Counted from the stretch's first letter, positions 1 through 8,548 are shown. The stretch: 23,897 bases of DNA from Prevotellaceae bacterium (GCA_030536165.1 JAUNQM010000003.1:1-23897); one strand, 5' to 3'. The notes: a model not told the origin generated them from the letters alone. Translations and numbers: made by a program.

Positions 1-1
1 A

Positions 2-2857
2 GACATTGAAGGTTGGAAAAACATCGATTTCAACGATAAATCTTGGATGAATGCTGAGCGCGTGGCGATACCTACTGGCACACTTCGCGGTGCGATGGCA
101 GAGAACATGAAAGTTGTGACTACACTGAAGGCAAAGGCAGTGACACCATCAGAGAATGGTTGCATCATCGACTTCGGGCAGAACACTGCCGGATGGGTTA
201 AGTTCCGCATACCGAAAATGGCAAAGGGAGACACTATTATAATAAGGTATGCCGAGAAGACCGATGGTGAGGGCAAGCTATATGTTGCAAACCTGCGTAA
301 CTCGCGGACGACGGACTATTACATCTCAAACGGAAAAGACGAGGGAGAATATTGGAGTCCAATGTTCTCATATCATGGTTTCCGCTTCGTTGAGGTGAAT
401 CGCAAAGACTGCAAGGCAGAGGATTTCGTTGCCGAGGTGATAAGCGACGAGATGGCTGAAACAGGAACATTCTCGACCGACAATGAAGTGCTGAATCAAG
501 TGTTCCATAATGCTTTGTGGGGTATTCGTTCTAATTACAAGGGCATGCCTGTGGATTGTCCACAGCGCGACGAGCGACAGCCGTGGCTCGGCGACCGCAC
601 AGGTGGTTGTTTCGGCGAGGCATACATCTTCGACAATGCCAACCTCTATGCCAAGTGGCAGCGCGACATAGTGGAGGCACAACGCGAAGACGGTTGCATA
701 CCAGATGTGGCTCCTGCTTTCTGGAACTACTATTCAGATAATATGACATGGCCTGCAGCATTGCCGTTCTCAATGCTGATGACCTACAATCAGTATGGCA
801 ATGATGCTCCGATACAGCGTTACTACCCTGCTGTGAAGCATTGGCTTGCATACATGAAAGAGCAATATGGACGTGACGGACTTATCACGAAAGACAAGTA
901 CGGAGACTGGTGCACGGTGCCTGAGAAACTTGAACTCATACATTCGCAAGACCCAGCACGCGTGACCGACGGTGTATTGATTTCGACGGCTTATTATTAT
1001 AAGGTGTGCAAGGTGATGGAACAGTTTGCCGAGATACAAGGTCTCACGGACGATTCTAAGTACTATGCCGACGAAGCCGAACAGACTAAAAAGGTATTTA
1101 ACGACAAATTCCTACACATAAACAAAGGAACAACTAATCTTGAAGGACACTTGCTCCACCCAGACAGTACGTTCTATGGCAACAACACAGTAACATCGAA
1201 TGTACTTCCGCTTGCGTTCGGTATGATTGACGATGAATATGTGCGTGAGGAAGTTATTAAGAACATTATAAAGGTGATAATGGTTGACAATGGTGGTCAC
1301 TTATGCTGTGGAGTCATCGGCATACAATGGCTCATGCAGGAACTGCGCAACATGGGACGCGGCGACATTGCTTGGCTACTGGCAACACACGACAAGTATC
1401 CTTCGTGGGGATATATGGCAAAGCAAGGCGCAACGACAATATGGGAACTTTGGAACGGCGATACTGCTAATCCAGCAATGAACAGCGGAAACCACGTGAT
1501 GCTCCTCGGCGACCTCGTAACTTGGATGTTCCAAGATGTAGCAGGCATTCGCGCAGCCAAACCAGGCTTTAAGGAAATAGAACTAAGACCAGACTTTTCT
1601 GTCGATGAAATGGACAATATTTCGGGTTCGTATGCTTCAATATACGGAAACATTGTCAGCACTTGGAAGAAGGAACACGGACGTCTCGTTTGGCATATTG
1701 AGATTCCTGCCAACACGAGTGCAAAGGCGTATATGGCAGATGGTACGGTGCGCGAACTTGGATCGGGCGTGTATGACCTCACTTGCAAGGTAGCACAGCC
1801 AAAGACTTGTCTGTATGATATTCCTGGCACGGTGGAGAAAGTGAAGTCGGGCAAGGTAGGTGAATCGCCTGTGGTATGCAACGAATTCCTTTACAAAAAG
1901 ACTTCTTTCCCTGAATGCCATTCTGCAAGTATCGTAGAATGTCCTAACGGTGACCTTGTAGCCACTTATTTCGGTGGCACGAAGGAGAAGAATCCTGACG
2001 TTTGTATATGGGTAAGTCGCAAGGCAAAAGGCTCAGATGACTGGACAGCACCACAACTTGTGGCTGACGGAGTGATGAACGACACATTGCGCTACGCATG
2101 CTGGAATCCAGTGTTGTATCAGATACCTGAAGGCGAACTGATGCTTTACTTCAAGATAGGACCTAACGTGGCTGGATGGACAGGATGGTATTGCTCATCA
2201 AGCGATAATGGTAAGACTTGGACTACACGCAAACCTTTGCAGGATGACTATCTCGGTCCAGTAAAGAACAAGCCTATACTCAACAATGGACGCATTATTG
2301 CCCCTACAAGTATTGAGAAAGGCGGTTGGCGACTTTATTTCGAGAACTCTGACGATATGGGTAAGACATGGCAAAAGACTGATTACGTGAAGTCACCTAT
2401 CGATGAAACTACAGGTAATGATGTGCAGGCAATACAGCCAACGATAATTCTGCTGCCTGATGGTAGGCTCGAAGCATTCTGCCGCACACGGTCTCGTCAG
2501 GTAGGTAGGACATTCTCGTCAGACAACGGCAGCACTTGGTCGAAACTGGAATTAACAGAGATACCGAACAATAACAGCGGTCTTGATGCAGTTAGTCTTA
2601 AGGGTGGCGGCTACGCACTTATATGCAACGACTGGCCGATAGAAAAGACCAAACAGAAGGGCGACCGTAATCCTCTGTCGATACTTATCAGCAAGGATGG
2701 TCTGAAGTGGCAGCATTGGATAACACTTGAAGCAAGTCCTGTAAATCAGTATTCATATCCATCGATTATTCAGAGTAAAGACGGACACCTGCATGCCATC
2801 TACACTTGGCGTCGCCAACGCATTAAGCACGTAGAGCTTCTTGCACCGAAGTTCTAA
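2..2857 (+). CDS. alpha-L-rhamnosidase (GH78) fused to BNR/Asp-box propeller domain, 5' partial
   Basis: The frame is open to the left window edge, so the gene starts outside; 951 residues are visible and the internal Met at 47 is not the start. Residues 1 to about 600 look like GH78. They begin with the end of a beta-sandwich (IDFGQNTAGWVKF), then MPVDCPQRDERQPWLGDR, where Asp185, Glu191 (likely general acid) and Asp198 match the family's acidic motif. GATTIWELW follows, with Glu482 as likely general base, then a C-terminal region containing SGNHVMLLGDLVTW. From about residue 620 there is a BNR_2-like propeller with Asp boxes SSSDNGKTW (732-740), NSDDMGKTW (782-790) and FSSDNGSTW (838-846). 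GH78 enzymes release terminal alpha-L-rhamnose from pectins, glycosides or gums. The propeller is called sialidase-like, but no sialidase arginine motif is visible in it, so its substrate is unknown. Any signal peptide lies outside the window. Confidence 0.88.
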   Translation, partial: DIEGWKNIDFNDKSWMNAERVAIPTGTLRGAMAENMKVVTTLKAKAVTPSENGCIIDFGQNTAGWVKFRIPKMAKGDTIIIRYAEKTDGEGKLYVANLRNSRTTDYYISNGKDEGEYWSPMFSYHGFRFVEVNRKDCKAEDFVAEVISDEMAETGTFSTDNEVLNQVFHNALWGIRSNYKGMPVDCPQRDERQPWLGDRTGGCFGEAYIFDNANLYAKWQRDIVEAQREDGCIPDVAPAFWNYYSDNMTWPAALPFSMLMTYNQYGNDAPIQRYYPAVKHWLAYMKEQYGRDGLITKDKYGDWCTVPEKLELIHSQDPARVTDGVLISTAYYYKVCKVMEQFAEIQGLTDDSKYYADEAEQTKKVFNDKFLHINKGTTNLEGHLLHPDSTFYGNNTVTSNVLPLAFGMIDDEYVREEVIKNIIKVIMVDNGGHLCCGVIGIQWLMQELRNMGRGDIAWLLATHDKYPSWGYMAKQGATTIWELWNGDTANPAMNSGNHVMLLGDLVTWMFQDVAGIRAAKPGFKEIELRPDFSVDEMDNISGSYASIYGNIVSTWKKEHGRLVWHIEIPANTSAKAYMADGTVRELGSGVYDLTCKVAQPKTCLYDIPGTVEKVKSGKVGESPVVCNEFLYKKTSFPECHSASIVECPNGDLVATYFGGTKEKNPDVCIWVSRKAKGSDDWTAPQLVADGVMNDTLRYACWNPVLYQIPEGELMLYFKIGPNVAGWTGWYCSSSDNGKTWTTRKPLQDDYLGPVKNKPILNNGRIIAPTSIEKGGWRLYFENSDDMGKTWQKTDYVKSPIDETTGNDVQAIQPTIILLPDGRLEAFCRTRSRQVGRTFSSDNGSTWSKLELTEIPNNNSGLDAVSLKGGGYALICNDWPIEKTKQKGDRNPLSILISKDGLKWQHWITLEASPVNQYSYPSIIQSKDGHLHAIYTWRRQRIKHVELLAPKF

Positions 2858-2916
2858 AGTATATGAGAAAGACGTGTGCTCTCTTTGCTGAAACAAGAAA
2901 CTTTTTTCCTATTTAT

Positions 2917-2947
2917 TTTGTATTTCGCTCAACTTGCACTATCTTTG
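2917..2947 (+). promoter_or_regulatory. Bacteroidetes-type promoter of ruvB-coaD-ybeY
   Basis: TTTG at 2917-2920, a 19-nt spacer and TATCTTTG at 2940-2947 match the Bacteroidetes sigma consensus TTTG-N19-TAnnTTTG. Transcription should begin about 5-8 nt after the box, so at or next to the ruvB ATG at 2955; the mRNA would have little or no leader. Confidence 0.75.
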
Positions 2948-2954
2948 CAGAGAA

Positions 2955-3977
2955 ATGAACGAAAATTTTGATATAAGAAACACAAATGTCTCCGTGGCCG
3001 ATAAAGATATAGAGAAGGCCTTGCGTCCGCTGGCGTTTGATGACTTTAGTGGTCAGGAGAAGATTGTAGAGAACCTACGCATATTTGTTGAGGCAGCAAA
3101 GATGCGAGGGGAGCCGTTAGACCATACATTGTTGCATGGTCCTCCTGGACTTGGTAAGACAACCCTGAGTAATATTATTGCAAATGAACTCGGTGTAGGA
3201 TTTAAGATTACAAGTGGTCCTGTGCTCGACAAACCTGGCGATCTTGCTGGTCTATTGACTTCGCTTGAGCCAAATGATGTGTTGTTTATAGATGAAATAC
3301 ATCGTCTTTCGCCTATTGTAGAGGAATATCTATATTCTGCAATGGAAGACTATCGTATTGATATCATGATTGACAAAGGTCCGTCGGCACGAAGTGTGCA
3401 GATAGGCCTTAGCCCGTTTACTCTTGTTGGTGCTACAACACGTGGAGGTTTGCTTACTGCGCCTTTGCGAGCACGTTTCGGCATAAACCTTCATTTGGAA
3501 TACTATGATGCGATGACCCTGAAACGCATCATTAAGCGTTCGGCTGCATTGCTCGGTGTGCCTATTGAGGACAATGCCGCAATAGAGATAAGTCGTCGCA
3601 GCCGTGGCACGCCACGTATTGCCAATGCACTTTTGCGCAGAGTAAGAGACTTTGCACAGGTTAAAGGCTCTGGTACTATAGATACAAAGATTGCACGTGT
3701 GGCATTGGAAGCATTGAACATAGATAAATTTGGTCTTGACGAGATTGACAACAAGATTCTGCTGACCATTATCAATAAGTTCAAGGGCGGTCCGGTAGGT
3801 CTCACCACAATAGCAACTGCAATTGGTGAAGAAGCAGGTACGATTGAGGAAGTATATGAACCATTCCTTATCATGGAAGGTTTCATACGTCGCACTCCAA
3901 GAGGTCGCGAAGTTACTGAGAAGGCTTACGTCCATCTTGGCAAGACTCCATTGCAGCAAGAACAAAGCCTGTTTTGA
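2955..3977 (+). CDS. ruvB: Holliday junction branch migration helicase RuvB
   Basis: This 340-residue AAA+ motor drives branch migration of Holliday junctions with RuvA, which is not in the window. Walker A is GPPGLGKTT at residues 62-70, Walker B is DEIH at 113-116, and the GATTRGGLL sensor region is followed by PLRARFG with the arginine-finger candidates Arg172/Arg174. The C-terminal winged helix ends in a region containing EGFIRRTPRGREVTEKA. ATG 2955 is the right start: the protein then begins MNENFDIRNTNV, whereas a longer reading from TTG 2934 would begin upstream of the predicted transcription start. It is first in a tight operon, with coaD 14 nt downstream. Length and motifs are normal for the family. 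Confidence 0.97.
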   Translation: MNENFDIRNTNVSVADKDIEKALRPLAFDDFSGQEKIVENLRIFVEAAKMRGEPLDHTLLHGPPGLGKTTLSNIIANELGVGFKITSGPVLDKPGDLAGLLTSLEPNDVLFIDEIHRLSPIVEEYLYSAMEDYRIDIMIDKGPSARSVQIGLSPFTLVGATTRGGLLTAPLRARFGINLHLEYYDAMTLKRIIKRSAALLGVPIEDNAAIEISRRSRGTPRIANALLRRVRDFAQVKGSGTIDTKIARVALEALNIDKFGLDEIDNKILLTIINKFKGGPVGLTTIATAIGEEAGTIEEVYEPFLIMEGFIRRTPRGREVTEKAYVHLGKTPLQQEQSLF

Positions 3978-3991
3978 AAATCTTAGACAAT

Positions 3992-4447
3992 ATGAAGACA
4001 GCAATCTTTACAGGAAGTTTTGATCCGTTTACTATCGGTCACAAGGACATTGCCGACAGGGCAAAGGACTTGTTTGATGAACTCGTGATAGGCATTGGGT
4101 ACAATGAGCATAAGCAATATATGTTCCCAGTCGAAGAAAGAGTGAAAGCCATAGAGGAACTTTACAAGTACGACCTAAACGTAAGGGTTGAGGCATACGA
4201 CGACCTCACGGTGGATTTTGCCCAGCGACATAATGCAGACTGCATCATCAAGGGCGTGAGATCGGTGAAGGATTTTGAATACGAACGCGAACAGGCAGAA
4301 ATCAACCGCCAGTTGTCAGGTATAGAAACAGTGTTACTACTTGCAAACCCTGGCCTTGAATGCGTAAGCAGCAGCATGGTAAGGGAGTTGATACATTTCG
4401 ATAAAGATGCATCGGAGTATATACCATCGGCAAAAGACAACATGTAG
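3992..4447 (+). CDS. coaD: phosphopantetheine adenylyltransferase CoaD
   Basis: CoaD transfers AMP from ATP to 4'-phosphopantetheine, giving dephospho-CoA, the penultimate step of CoA synthesis, in the cytoplasm. The 151-residue protein starts MKTAIFTGSFDPFTIGH, with the family nucleotide-binding T/HxGH motif at residues 14-17. It also has GVRSVKDFEYE, the conserved Arg/Asp segment of the active site, and CVSSSMVREL near the C-terminus. ATG 3992 gives the canonical N-terminus; the frame also opens at TTG 3974, which overlaps the ruvB stop and adds six residues that do not fit the family. It lies 14 nt after ruvB and 18 nt before ybeY, so it is co-transcribed. Confidence 0.97.
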   Translation: MKTAIFTGSFDPFTIGHKDIADRAKDLFDELVIGIGYNEHKQYMFPVEERVKAIEELYKYDLNVRVEAYDDLTVDFAQRHNADCIIKGVRSVKDFEYEREQAEINRQLSGIETVLLLANPGLECVSSSMVRELIHFDKDASEYIPSAKDNM

Positions 4448-4465
4448 GATTAAATAAAAGCACGA

Positions 4466-4876
4466 ATGATTACTTACAATAACGAAAACGTTGCACTTCC
4501 TAAAATAAAAAAACGCGAAACGACTGCATGGATTCGCAAAGTTGCAAAACAATATAATAAGGTAGTGGGTGATGTGGGCTACCTTTTCTGCGACGATGAA
4601 AAGATACTTGAAGTGAATAATGAATATCTTGGGCACGACTACTACACCGACATCATTACTTTCGACTACACGGAAGGCAACACACTAAATGGCGATATAG
4701 TTATTTCGTTAGATACGGTAAAGAGTAATGCCGAGAAGTTCGGTAAGGAATATGCCGAAGAACTACACCGCGTAATCATTCATGGCATATTGCACCTTTG
4801 CGGCATTAACGACAAGGGAAAAGGCGAGCGCGAGATAATGGAAGCCGCCGAGAATAAGGCTCTTGGACTACTTTAG
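4466..4876 (+). CDS. ybeY: endoribonuclease / rRNA maturation factor YbeY
   Basis: YbeY is a small metalloprotein needed for 16S rRNA 3'-end maturation and ribosome quality control. This one has 136 residues, usual for the family, with the segment YYTDIITFDY and the metal-site motif HGILHLCGIND. The family normally has HxxxHxxxxxH; here the ligands would be His106, His110 and Asp116, so Asp stands where the third His is expected. From memory, Bacteroidota YbeY proteins share this, so it is probably a lineage variant and not a loss of function. It is the last gene of ruvB-coaD-ybeY. Its final codons overlap the convergent S41 protease gene by 9 nt inside a terminator hairpin. Confidence 0.95.
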   Translation: MITYNNENVALPKIKKRETTAWIRKVAKQYNKVVGDVGYLFCDDEKILEVNNEYLGHDYYTDIITFDYTEGNTLNGDIVISLDTVKSNAEKFGKEYAEELHRVIIHGILHLCGINDKGKGEREIMEAAENKALGLL

Positions 4877-4895
4877 TAGTTCGAGAGCCTTTTTT
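4858..4895. terminator. terminator hairpin shared by convergent ybeY and S41 genes
   Basis: GGCTCT (4858-4863) pairs with AGAGCC (4884-4889), and ACTAC (4867-4871) with GTAGT (4876-4880). The three bases between them can pair with wobbles, giving a stem of about 14 bp with a TTTA loop. Six T (4890-4895) follow on the plus strand, so it works best for ybeY. The minus side has only a weak A-rich flank. Both stop codons lie inside the hairpin. Confidence 0.8.
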
Positions 4896-6439
4896 ACTAT
4901 ATCACTGTTTTCATTTATTACATGGAAATATTCACTCATATCCCAGAGGTCGCGGGCTATTAGAGCTTTTAGCTGCTGACGAAGCATAGGCATTGTGCGT
5001 TCAAGTTCTGCGTCGTCCTTTGGCTTTATATTCTCCTTTTCAGCAGCTTTTATCACAACATCGATATATTCCTGAGGTACATTGAAATTAGCATTATACT
5101 CATCGAATGTAGGATATTGCTTCTTCAGCGACTTGCGATTACGGTCTATATACTTTAGACTCTGAGTTATGATGACAGACTTTGCTGCCATTTCGCTATG
5201 GAAGTGGGTGTATTGAGTAGTGTCGAGAGGTATGAACTCGTCAGGCATGATTCCACCACCGCCATAAACAAGACGATGCTTGCGTAGAGTGTAGCACTTC
5301 AATGAATCTGCAAAGTGTATGCTGTCTGCATTGGTGAGCTCTCCATGCTTGAGTCGGTTATATACGTCCATTGAATAGTCTTTCTTGTTTCCTTTTTCGT
5401 AAGGTTTCTGTATGCAACGACCTGAAGGTGTATAATAATGTGCCACGGTAAGTCGTATCATACTTCCATCGCCAAGTTCGATAGGGCGTTGGACAAGCCC
5501 CTTACCAAACGTGCGGCGACCTACTACTATTCCTCTGTCTTGGTCTTGTATTGCGCCTGATACGATTTCCGATGCTGATGCTGAATACTCATTGACGAGC
5601 ACTACGATACGACCGTCCTGTAGTTTACCGTTGCCATGAGCACGATATTCTGAATCTTGATAGTTTCTGCCCTTTGTATAGACTATCATATCGCCTTTTG
5701 CAAGCATTTCGTTGCAGACATCAATAGCCGACTGCATATAGCCACCGCCATTATCCTGAAGGTCAAGGATAAGGTCTTTCATACCTTGTTCACGCAACTT
5801 TGCCACGGCATCCATCATTTCATCATGTGTCGTAGCACCGAAACTCTCGATACGAATGTAGCCTATCTTTGGGCGAATCATGTAGTAGGCATTGATTGTG
5901 TGGAGAGGAATCTTATCGCGTGTCACGGTAAATTTCAGTTTGTCTTTTATGCCAGGACGTACCACACCTATCACAACTTTTGTTCCTTTCGGTCCACGCA
6001 GACGCGACATTATGTTCTCCTTGCTCATCTTAACACCAGCTATTGCGGTGTCATTGACAGAGACTATGCGGTCGCCTGCAAGTACGCCGACTTTCTCTGA
6101 TGGTCCGTTTGTGATAGTTTGTATTACCATCAGAGTATCTTCCACCATATTAAACTGAACGCCAATACCTTCAAAGTTACCGTTCAACGGCTCGGTAAGT
6201 TCCTTTACTTCCTTTGGTGTTGAGTAAAGGGAATGAGGGTCGAGCTTTTCAAGCATACCACGGATACCATCTTCCACCAGTTTCTTTTCATCAACTGAAT
6301 CCACATAGAGAGCATTGATAGCCTGCTCTGCAATGGTAAGCTTCATCGAAGGTGAATCTTTGCCGAAATTGATGCGGAATTGTGCCGAAGCCGACATGCA
6401 TATTGCGACTGTGAGTATTGCTGTTATTATTCTTTTCAT
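4868..6439 (-). CDS. C-terminal processing peptidase, S41 family, periplasmic
   Basis: This 523-residue protein is a CtpA/Prc-like serine protease that trims or degrades envelope proteins. Residues 1-19 form a signal peptide (Lys-Arg, hydrophobic core, then SASA before Gln20). A PDZ domain spans about 89-165 (GIGVQF at its start). The peptidase core has NEYSASASEI with Ser288 as likely nucleophile and GRRTFGKG with Lys313 as base; their spacing of 25 residues equals that of Ser430/Lys455 in E. coli Prc. A C-terminal helical extension follows the core. It lies downstream of parE on the same strand but has a candidate promoter of its own in the 103-nt gap, and converges with ybeY. The exact subfamily name (ctpA or prc) cannot be fixed from sequence alone. 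Confidence 0.93.
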   Translation of the reverse strand: MKRIITAILTVAICMSASAQFRINFGKDSPSMKLTIAEQAINALYVDSVDEKKLVEDGIRGMLEKLDPHSLYSTPKEVKELTEPLNGNFEGIGVQFNMVEDTLMVIQTITNGPSEKVGVLAGDRIVSVNDTAIAGVKMSKENIMSRLRGPKGTKVVIGVVRPGIKDKLKFTVTRDKIPLHTINAYYMIRPKIGYIRIESFGATTHDEMMDAVAKLREQGMKDLILDLQDNGGGYMQSAIDVCNEMLAKGDMIVYTKGRNYQDSEYRAHGNGKLQDGRIVVLVNEYSASASEIVSGAIQDQDRGIVVGRRTFGKGLVQRPIELGDGSMIRLTVAHYYTPSGRCIQKPYEKGNKKDYSMDVYNRLKHGELTNADSIHFADSLKCYTLRKHRLVYGGGGIMPDEFIPLDTTQYTHFHSEMAAKSVIITQSLKYIDRNRKSLKKQYPTFDEYNANFNVPQEYIDVVIKAAEKENIKPKDDAELERTMPMLRQQLKALIARDLWDMSEYFHVINENSDIVKKALELLK

Positions 6440-6457
6440 AGTGTGGTTGTGCTGTTA

Positions 6458-6465
6458 CAAAGTTA
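6458..6465 (-). promoter_or_regulatory. candidate -7 box for the S41 protease gene
   Basis: On the minus strand this reads TAACTTTG, a full match to TAnnTTTG, 19-26 nt before the ATG at 6439. No clear TTTG is found 19 nt further upstream, so the call rests on the -7 box alone. The same TAACTTTG octamer occurs in front of the GNAT gene and lysS. Confidence 0.4.
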
Positions 6466-6542
6466 TTTTTTCCATAAAATGGAAATCATAAAATGGAAAA
6501 ATTAAATTTATTTAATGAATGTTGCTTAAAATCTTAAACTTC

Positions 6543-8510
6543 TTAGAATATTTCCTCGTTATCCTCTGGGCGGTCTTCTTCTATTACGAGGTTGTCTATG
6601 ATGAAGTTCTGGCGCTCCATTGTGTTCTTTCCCATGTAGTATTCCATGAGCTCTGCCACCTTATCGCTTTTCTGCAGGTTTACCTGCTCAAGACGCATCT
6701 CAGGTCCTATGAAGTGGGCAAATTCCTCTGGCGAAATCTCACCCAGACCCTTGAATCGTGTAATCTCTGGGTCGGGACCGAGGTTACGTATTGCGTTCAC
6801 CCTTTCTTCGTCGGTGTAGCAATAAATGGTTATGAAGTCGCCCGAATCTCCTTTCTTTTGCTTGTATTCGGCAACAAGTTCTTTATTCTTTACCTTTGTT
6901 TTCTTATTTCTAACGCGGAACAAAGGTGTCTGCAACACATACACATGGCCTTTCTTCACCAGTTCAGGGAAGAACTGGAGGAAGAATGTAATAGTGAGCA
7001 GACGTATGTGCATGCCATCGACATCAGCATCTGTTGCCACTATTACCTTATTATAACGCAGTCCGTCGAGTCCGTCTTCTATGTCGAGTGCAGCCTGAAG
7101 CAGGTTGAACTCTTCGTTTTCATAGACTACCTTCTTCGTCAGTCCAAAGCAGTTCTTTGGTTTTCCTCGTAGGGAAAAAACGGCCTGCGTGTTGACGTCA
7201 CGGCTTTTTGTGATGCTTCCGCTTGCTGAATTACCCTCGGTAATAAAGATGCTGCTTTCCTCCTTGCGGTCGTTTTTCACGTCACAATAGTGTATGCGGC
7301 AGTCGCGAAGTTTGCTGTTGTGTAGGTTTGCCTTCTTAGCACGCTCACGCACAAGCTTCGACACGCCGGCAATCTCTTTTCTTTCTTTTTCCGAAGCCTG
7401 TATCTTTGACAGAATTGTCTCTGCCACTTCAGGATTCTTATGCAGGAAGTTATCTACTTCGTGCTTTATGAAATCTCCAATAAATTTGTTTACCGTAAGC
7501 GTTCCGTTAGGTTCCATTGTCTGCGAGCCGAGTTTTATTTTTGTCTGGCTCTCAAACATTGGTTCCTGCACGTTGATTGCAATCGATGCAACCAATCCGT
7601 TTCTTATGTCGATAGGTTCGAACGACTTATTGAAAAATTCCTTTATCGTCTTTGCAATATGCTCCTTGAATGCACTCTGGTGCGTACCTCCCTGCGTGGT
7701 GTGCTGTCCGTTGACGAATGAATAGTATTCGTCGCCGTACTGCGATGAATGCGTGAAGGCTATCTCAATGTCCTCGTCTTTCATGTGGACTATCGGATAG
7801 AGCGGGTCGTTGGTCATACGGTCTTTGAGCAAATCCTCCAGACCATTGCGGCTGGTGATGCGGCGACCGTTGTACATGATGATGAGTCCCGATTTGAGGT
7901 AAGTGTAGTTGCGAAGCATATTTTCCACGATTTCATCGCGGAATTTATAGTTTTGGAAGAGTGTATTGTCTGGCTCAAAGAAGATGAAAGTACCGCTTTC
8001 GTCGGTTGAAGGCTCGGTGTTTTCGCTGGTCATAATACCTTTTTCAAACTTAGCCCAGCGCACGTTCTCTTCTCTGTAAGAGCGCACCTCGACGTGAGAG
8101 CTGAGTGCTGTCACAGCTTTGACGCCCACACCGTTGAGTCCGACGCTCTTTTTGAACGCCTTTGAGTCGTACTTTCCGCCTGTGTTGAGTTGGCTAACGG
8201 CCTCGATGAGTTTGCCTTGAGGAATGCCACGACCATAGTCGCGCACGCTGACGCGGAGGTTGTCTTCTATTTCAATCTCAATGCGTTTGCCGGCATTCAT
8301 CTTGAATTCATCGATGGAGTTGTCGATTACTTCCTTCAACAATACGTATATACCATCTTCGGGGTAAGTTCCGTCGCCGAGCTTTCCTATGTACATGCCT
8401 GGACGTGTACGCACATGCTCCATGTCCGACAGATGTCGTATGTTGTCATCGGTATAATCCACAACCTCCACTTGCTGAGGCTGTTCAAGGTCTTTTATTT
8501 CTTCTTCCAT
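6543..8510 (-). CDS. parE: DNA topoisomerase IV subunit B (type IIA)
   Basis: This 655-residue subunit carries the ATPase and TOPRIM parts of a type IIA topoisomerase that decatenates chromosomes together with ParC, which is not in the window. The GHKL ATPase begins RTRPGMYIG and continues with EVIDNSIDEF, where Glu60 is the likely catalytic base and Asn63 binds Mg. GLNGVGVKAV forms the ATP lid. The TOPRIM domain has FITEGNSASGS with Glu425 and ATDADVDGMH with Asp494/Asp496/Asp498. The protein is short, without the insertions of E. coli GyrB, and fits ParE of Bacteroidota better than GyrB, although one subunit alone cannot fully separate the two. Its ATG is directly preceded by a TCGAA repeat (8511-8548). 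No consensus promoter was found upstream. Confidence 0.9.
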   Translation of the reverse strand: MEEEIKDLEQPQQVEVVDYTDDNIRHLSDMEHVRTRPGMYIGKLGDGTYPEDGIYVLLKEVIDNSIDEFKMNAGKRIEIEIEDNLRVSVRDYGRGIPQGKLIEAVSQLNTGGKYDSKAFKKSVGLNGVGVKAVTALSSHVEVRSYREENVRWAKFEKGIMTSENTEPSTDESGTFIFFEPDNTLFQNYKFRDEIVENMLRNYTYLKSGLIIMYNGRRITSRNGLEDLLKDRMTNDPLYPIVHMKDEDIEIAFTHSSQYGDEYYSFVNGQHTTQGGTHQSAFKEHIAKTIKEFFNKSFEPIDIRNGLVASIAINVQEPMFESQTKIKLGSQTMEPNGTLTVNKFIGDFIKHEVDNFLHKNPEVAETILSKIQASEKERKEIAGVSKLVRERAKKANLHNSKLRDCRIHYCDVKNDRKEESSIFITEGNSASGSITKSRDVNTQAVFSLRGKPKNCFGLTKKVVYENEEFNLLQAALDIEDGLDGLRYNKVIVATDADVDGMHIRLLTITFFLQFFPELVKKGHVYVLQTPLFRVRNKKTKVKNKELVAEYKQKKGDSGDFITIYCYTDEERVNAIRNLGPDPEITRFKGLGEISPEEFAHFIGPEMRLEQVNLQKSDKVAELMEYYMGKNTMERQNFIIDNLVIEEDRPEDNEEIF

Positions 8511-8548
8511 TAATCTTGGTTTCGATATTTCGATAATTCGTTATATTC
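8511..8548 (-). repeat. TCGAA-type leader repeat in front of parE
   Basis: Read on the minus strand, CGAATTATCGAAATATCGAA ends 10 bases before the parE ATG. Near-identical sequence lies in front of apt (12721-12760) and gpsA (18520-18560), in the same orientation relative to the gene. The unit is about 8 bp long with TCGAA as its core. Function unknown. Confidence 0.65.

Noticed and set aside
215..230. FRIP tetrapeptide in the first gene, which resembles the sialidase FRIP motif
   Set aside because: It lies in the GH78 beta-sandwich, far from the BNR propeller, so the match is fortuitous.
2934..2954. Extension of ruvB to a TTG start at 2934
   Set aside because: It would lie upstream of the predicted transcription start and overlaps the promoter's -7 box; ATG 2955 gives a normal RuvB N-terminus.
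3974..3991. Extension of coaD to TTG 3974
   Set aside because: The added residues do not fit the family, whose proteins begin at the MKTAIFTGSFDP segment encoded from 3992.
3330..4004. 224-residue minus-strand ORF across ruvB
   Set aside because: Antisense shadow of a clear RuvB coding sequence; composition is Cys-rich and shows no domain.
6519..7172. 217-residue plus-strand ORF over parE
   Set aside because: Antisense shadow of the TOPRIM region; leucine/phenylalanine-rich noise without a plausible start region.
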